From Pseudomonas peradeniyensis (GTDB lineage Bacteria; Pseudomonadota; Gammaproteobacteria; Pseudomonadales; Pseudomonadaceae): a DNA stretch of 64,000 nucleotides. The number at the start of each line of letters is the position of its first letter. Positions within the stretch are counted from its first letter, which is position 1. The stretch spans positions 921,501-985,500 of the forward strand of contig NZ_JABWRJ020000003.1 in NCBI RefSeq assembly GCF_014268935.2, written 5' to 3'. Shown here one piece after another: positions 60,671 through 64,000 of this stretch. The notes under the pieces are model-generated. The model was not told the DNA's origin. It saw nothing but the letters and a program-made list of their open reading frames with translations, and ran no database searches. A program made the position numbers and the translations under genes.

Positions 60671-61576
60671 ATGCCACTGGCCGAGATTCCATTGTGCGTC
60701 TGGCGCACCCGGAGCCAGGGTTTCACCTTCCGGGGCCAGAGCATCCGCTACTGGACGGCAGGGCAAGGAGAGCCCCTGCTATTGCTTCACGGTTTCCCCA
60801 CGGCCAGCTGGGATTGGCACTACCTGTGGGCACCCCTGACCCAGCGTTTTCGCGTGGTGGCCTGCGACATGCTTGGCTTCGGCGACTCGGCCAAGCCCGC
60901 AGACCACAACTACAGCCTGCTCGAACAGGCCGACCTGCAGCAGGCGTTGCTGGCGCACCTGCACATCGACCAGCCGGTGCACCTGCTGGCCCACGACTAC
61001 GGTGGCAGCGTCGCCCAGGAGCTGCTGGCCAGGCACCACGAGCGGCGGCTCGAGGTGGCCAGTTGCGTGTTCCTCAACAGCGGGCTGTTCCCCGAGAGTT
61101 GCCGTGTGCTGCTGGTGCAGAAACTGCTGCTCAGCCGCCTGGGCTGGCTGGTCGGGCGCTCGTTCGGGCGCGACGACCTGGTGCGCAATGTCACCCAGGT
61201 CTACGGCCCCTGCACCCACCCCAGCGAAAGTGCCCTGGACGACTACTGGAGCCTGATCGCCTCCAATCGCGGCCCACGCATCCTGCATCGGCTCATCAGC
61301 TTCCTGCCCGAGCGCAGGGCCCAGCGCGAACGCTGGGTCGCGGCGCTGCAACGCCCAGGCGTGCCGCTGCGCTTCATCAATGGCGCGGTGGATCCGCTGT
61401 CCGGCGCGCACATGGTCGAACGCTACCGCGAACTGGTGCCGGAGCCGGATACCGTGGTGCTGCAGGGCATCGGCCATTACCCGCACACCGAGGCACCGGT
61501 GCAGGTGCTGCGCCACTACCTGGCCTTTCGTGAACAACCGATGAGCTATGTGCCGCTGAAGGTCGCCTGGTCCTGA
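60671..61576 (+). CDS. Alpha/beta hydrolase with Asp nucleophile
   Basis: 301 residues. HGFPTASWDW (oxyanion region), nucleophile Asp109 in LLAHDYGGSVAQ, acid Asp in AVDPLSG and His in GIGHYPHTEAP. Asp at the elbow places it with epoxide hydrolases or haloalkane dehalogenases. Start at 60671; codons upstream lack a ribosome site. Substrate unknown. Confidence 0.82.
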   Translation: MPLAEIPLCVWRTRSQGFTFRGQSIRYWTAGQGEPLLLLHGFPTASWDWHYLWAPLTQRFRVVACDMLGFGDSAKPADHNYSLLEQADLQQALLAHLHIDQPVHLLAHDYGGSVAQELLARHHERRLEVASCVFLNSGLFPESCRVLLVQKLLLSRLGWLVGRSFGRDDLVRNVTQVYGPCTHPSESALDDYWSLIASNRGPRILHRLISFLPERRAQRERWVAALQRPGVPLRFINGAVDPLSGAHMVERYRELVPEPDTVVLQGIGHYPHTEAPVQVLRHYLAFREQPMSYVPLKVAWS

Positions 61577-61692
61577 CCGGGCGATCATCGCCGGGCGTTA
61601 TCGGGCGGCATTCGCCACGGTGCGCTTGATTGCCCGGCCCCGGCGGCTGGCGGAGACTGCGTTGCATCCCTTCATTGCCAGGAGCCTTGAGC

Positions 61693-62607
61693 ATGAGCGA
61701 ACCAGTACGTCTGCAGGATCGAGTGGTGATCGTCACGGGGGCCGGTGGCGGCCTGGGCCGGGCCCATGCGTTGCTGTTCGCCGCGCGCGGCGCGCACGTG
61801 GTGGTCAACGACCTGGGCGGGTCAACCCATGGCGAAGGCGCCAATGCCTCGGCGGCCGACCGCGTGGTGGAGGAGATCCGCGCCGTGGGCGGTTCGGCGA
61901 TCGCCAACCATGACTCGGTCACCGACGGCGCGCGCATCGTCGAGCAGGCCCTGGACACCTTCGGCCGGGTCGATGTGCTGGTCAACAACGCCGGCATCCT
62001 GCGCGACAAGACCTTCCACAAGATGGAGGACAGTGACTGGGAGCTGGTCTACCGCGTGCACGTCGAGGGCGCCTACAAGGTCACCCACGCCGCCTGGCCG
62101 CACCTGCGGGCGCAGAACTGGGGGCGGGTGATCTTCACCTCGTCCACCTCGGGCATCTACGGAAACTTCGGCCAGGCCAACTACGGCATGGCCAAGCTCG
62201 GCCTCTACGGGCTGACCCGCACCCTGGCCATCGAGGGCCGCAAGCACGGCATCCTGGTCAACGCCATCGCCCCGACCGGCGGCACGCGCATGACCGAGGG
62301 GCTGATCCCGCCGCAGGTGTTCGAGCGGCTGCAACCCGAGCTGATCAGCCCACTGGTGGTGTACCTGGGGAGCGATCAGTGCCAGGACAGCGGCGAGCTG
62401 TTCGAGGTGGGCGGCGGCTGGGTCGGCAAGGTGCGCTGGGAGCGCAGCCAGGGCGTGGGGTTCGATCCGCGGGAAGGGTTCACGCCCGAGCAGGTGGCGG
62501 ACAACTGGGCGCGGATTGGCGACTTCGAGGGCGCCGGGCATCCGCAGGACAGCCTGCAGGCGTTGCAGCAGATGATGGCGAACCTGCAGAAGTATCCGTT
62601 GGGTTGA
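61693..62607 (+). CDS. SDR oxidoreductase, MFE-2/hydroxyacyl-CoA dehydrogenase-like
   Basis: 304 residues from ATG 61693 (AGGAG upstream). VTGAGGGLGRAHA nucleotide-binding, NNAGILRDKTF, the catalytic Ser-Tyr-Lys (STSGIYG...YGMAKLGLYG) and a C-terminal extension typical of the peroxisomal MFE-2 (3R)-hydroxyacyl-CoA dehydrogenase half. May act in a fatty-acid or short-chain-acid pathway; 116 bases after the hydrolase gene. Confidence 0.83.
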   Translation: MSEPVRLQDRVVIVTGAGGGLGRAHALLFAARGAHVVVNDLGGSTHGEGANASAADRVVEEIRAVGGSAIANHDSVTDGARIVEQALDTFGRVDVLVNNAGILRDKTFHKMEDSDWELVYRVHVEGAYKVTHAAWPHLRAQNWGRVIFTSSTSGIYGNFGQANYGMAKLGLYGLTRTLAIEGRKHGILVNAIAPTGGTRMTEGLIPPQVFERLQPELISPLVVYLGSDQCQDSGELFEVGGGWVGKVRWERSQGVGFDPREGFTPEQVADNWARIGDFEGAGHPQDSLQALQQMMANLQKYPLG

Positions 62608-62641
62608 AGAGCGCCAACTACTGATGCCGATTCTTGCACAA

Positions 62642-62671
62642 ATAAAAAAGGCCGCTGCAATCGCAGCGGCC
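62642..62671 (-). terminator. Strong minus-strand terminator
   Basis: A 9-bp stem (GGCCGCTGC 62650-62658 with GCAGCGGCC 62663-62671) with AATAAAAAA on its left, giving TTTTTTATT on the minus strand. It lies 228 bases beyond the hmgR stop, so it may belong to a small RNA instead. Confidence 0.85.
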
Positions 62672-62840
62672 AATCGAGACGTTAGATCAAGGAGCTTCAA
62701 AATCAACGTCGGTGAACCTGGGCGGGCCCGAAAGGCGGGGGGAGAGCCCTTCGTGCCGGCCAGTGAGATCAGAATAAGCGCTTGATCCCGTGGGAAAAAT
62801 AGCGGCTTATGACATTCACCTTTACGTTTCGGGTAAAAGT
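62645..62840 (-). ncRNA. Candidate small RNA downstream of hmgR
   Basis: The 291-base gap 62608-62898 has no credible ORF but ends (minus strand) in a strong terminator. A TATAGT element about 190 bases upstream of it could be a -10; no good -35 matches. Within it, GACGTT and AACGTC arms (62678-62710) form a hairpin. It may equally be a long hmgR 3' end. Boundaries are approximate. Confidence 0.3.
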
Positions 62841-62898
62841 GCAAGGCGGACTATAGCCAGCCTGTGCAGTGAAAATCCGTAATGCTTTGTAAGCCCTT

Positions 62899-63681
62899 TC
62901 ACTGATCCGCGCCGTATCCCATCCGCCAGCTGGTGGCCTGGGTGGCGGCGAGCAGGCGCCGGGCCGCCGGGCCGTGCTCGTCGGCATGGAAGATCGAGGT
63001 CGGCCCGACCACGGTCATCACCGCGGCGATCTGGCCCATGGCGTTGAACACCGGCGCGGACAGCGCATCCACCCCCGGCATCAGCAACCCGTGCACATGG
63101 TGCAGGCCGCGCTGGCGGATCTGCTCCAGCAGGGGCGCATAGTCGGCCGGCGTCTGGCCGAGCGTGGCCAGTTCCCGGTCGCGCAGCTCCACGGTCTCCC
63201 GCTCGGGCAGATGGGCAGCGAACACCAGGCCGGTGGACGAACTCAGCAACGGCAGCACCGAGCCGATCTGGGTCACCACCGTCACCGCCCGTACCGCCGG
63301 CTCGATGCTCACCACGGTCGCGCCCTGGTTGCCCCACACGGCGATGAAGCAGCTTTCGTTGAGCTCGTCGCGCAACTGCGACAGCGGCAGCGCGGCCACC
63401 TTCAGCACATCGATGCTGCCCAGGGCCGCCATGCCCACCCGCAACGCCTCGCGGCCCAGCCCGTAGTGGTTGGTGGCCGGATCCTGCTCGGCGAAGCCGC
63501 TGGCGATCAGCGCCTGCAGGTAACGGTGCACCTTGCTCGCCGGCATCTCGACATGCTCGGCCAGGCGCGACAGCGAGGTGGAGGGGGAGAGCTCGGCCAG
63601 GGCCTTGAGGATGTCGGTGCCGACTTCCGCCGAGCGGACCTTCTGTTTGCCGTTGTCGGCGCTGCTGCTGGCTTTGGCCAT
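62899..63681 (-). CDS. hmgR: IclR-type repressor HmgR
   Basis: 260 residues: N-terminal winged HTH (ILKALAELSPSTSLSRLAEHVEMPASKVHRYLQAL) and the IclR effector domain. It is divergent from hmgA, as in P. putida where HmgR represses the homogentisate genes and is relieved by homogentisate. Downstream catabolic genes should follow hmgA outside the window. Confidence 0.92.
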   Translation of the reverse strand: MAKASSSADNGKQKVRSAEVGTDILKALAELSPSTSLSRLAEHVEMPASKVHRYLQALIASGFAEQDPATNHYGLGREALRVGMAALGSIDVLKVAALPLSQLRDELNESCFIAVWGNQGATVVSIEPAVRAVTVVTQIGSVLPLLSSSTGLVFAAHLPERETVELRDRELATLGQTPADYAPLLEQIRQRGLHHVHGLLMPGVDALSAPVFNAMGQIAAVMTVVGPTSIFHADEHGPAARRLLAATQATSWRMGYGADQ

Positions 63682-63716
63682 GGGGGACTTCTATGCGGAT
63701 TTCTTGGGGTGGCGCC

Positions 63717-63745
63717 TTTATAGCTTGACGCCTGCGCGCGGGCAA
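63717..63745 (-). promoter_or_regulatory. hmgR promoter
   Basis: On the minus strand TTGCCC (63745-63740), a 17-base spacer and TATAAA (63722-63717). Confidence 0.6.
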
Positions 63746-63753
63746 ATTACGTT
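63725..63753 (+). promoter_or_regulatory. Candidate hmgA promoter
   Basis: TTGACG (63725-63730), a 17-base spacer, and TACGTT (63748-63753), which falls inside the HmgR operator. Confidence 0.5.
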
Positions 63754-63762
63754 ATTCGTAAT
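63746..63762. promoter_or_regulatory. HmgR operator
   Basis: A 17-bp palindrome, ATTACG-TTATT-CGTAAT, overlaps the hmgA -10 and abuts the hmgR -35; a third ATTACG half-site lies at 63766-63771. I recall HmgR being reported to bind a 17-bp palindrome in P. putida. Confidence 0.78.
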
Positions 63763-63870
63763 CTGATTACGATAAAAACAATGCAGACGCGCTGCCGCCC
63801 TTGGTGCCGGTTTCAGGATCGGGCCCGCAGCCAGCTGCCCGCAACGGCTCCCAGCAGCCCGGAGGCACCG

Positions 63871-64000
63871 ATGACCCGCGACACTTCCCCTGAACTCGAG
63901 TACCTGAGCGGCTTCGGCAACGAATTCGCCAGCGAAGCCTTGCCCGGCGCCCTGCCGGTCGGGCAGAACTCGCCGCAGAAGGCCCCCTACGGGCTGTACG
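63871..64000 (+). CDS. hmgA: Homogentisate 1,2-dioxygenase, N-terminal end (partial)
   Basis: The first 43 codons (MTRDTSPELEYLSGFGNEFASE...VGQNSPQKAPYGLY) match the HmgA N-terminus; GGAGG precedes the ATG. The enzyme opens the homogentisate ring in tyrosine and phenylalanine breakdown. The frame runs off the window. Confidence 0.93.
   Translation, partial: MTRDTSPELEYLSGFGNEFASEALPGALPVGQNSPQKAPYGLY

Noticed and set aside
62769..62987. Small ORF of 72 codons downstream and antisense-overlapping near hmgR
   Set aside because: It runs out of frame through the hmgR 3' end with no ribosome site or conserved pattern.

Overview
The window is a chromosomal segment of a Pseudomonas, most likely of the P. 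putida group. This rests on high GC, the gene order glyA - morA - ettA - gdhA and fklB - (iron-regulated small ORF) - ispB - rplU - rpmA - obgE - proB, an mksFEB cluster, the hmgR/hmgA pair, and many REP inverted-repeat pairs of the P. putida type between genes. There are no rRNA or tRNA genes, CRISPR arrays, insertion sequences or phage genes. The one stretch that looks acquired is about 11.49-14.07 kb.

Layout. 1-5.4 kb: haem acquisition, with the 3' end of hasR, the haemophore hasA and its type I secretion system hasDEF. 5.6-7.8 kb: an NCS2 xanthine/urate-type permease and a PilZ protein. 7.9-11.3 kb: cstA, its small ybdD-like partner and a COG0523 GTPase. 11.4-14.05 kb: a low-GC insert holding a truncated antitoxin-like gene and a translationally coupled pair, an alpha-oxoamine synthase and an MFS exporter. 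14.1-20.2 kb: glyA and the large GGDEF-EAL regulator morA. 20.4-31.1 kb: ettA, gdhA, a GreB-like factor with a shortened coiled coil, envelope proteins, a Lon-type protease and a YqhA-type membrane protein. 31.3-38.3 kb: an fklB PPIase, a Fur-box gene, a PhnA-type protein, ispB, rplU-rpmA, obgE, proB and a CreA-type protein.

38.4-43.2 kb holds the MksFEB condensin operon without mksG. 43.5-44.7 kb holds a holD-like gene overlapping rimI. 44.8-46.0 kb is a thiolase. 46.3-51.4 kb is an agmatine/polyamine cluster: a Tat-exported deiminase paralogue, a PotF-like binding protein, aguB, aguA and a divergent LysR regulator. 51.8-58.4 kb carries fabV, a GNAT enzyme, hydrolases, HopJ/DUF1244 small proteins, folM, a monooxygenase-like membrane protein, a second PilZ protein and a MioC-type flavodoxin. 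58.4-60.5 kb carries a LysR regulator divergent from cidA/lrgA and cidB/lrgB. 60.7-62.6 kb has an Asp-nucleophile hydrolase and an SDR. 62.6-64 kb has a candidate small RNA, hmgR and the start of hmgA, with a clear operator between them.

The most interesting items are the oxoamine synthase/exporter pair with its broken antitoxin at the junction, the periplasmic deiminase beside a cytoplasmic agmatine pathway, the MksG-less condensin, the cryptic HolD, the GreB-like factor lacking its tip, and mosaic REP pairs. The functions are read from translated motifs and gene order; no database search was run.
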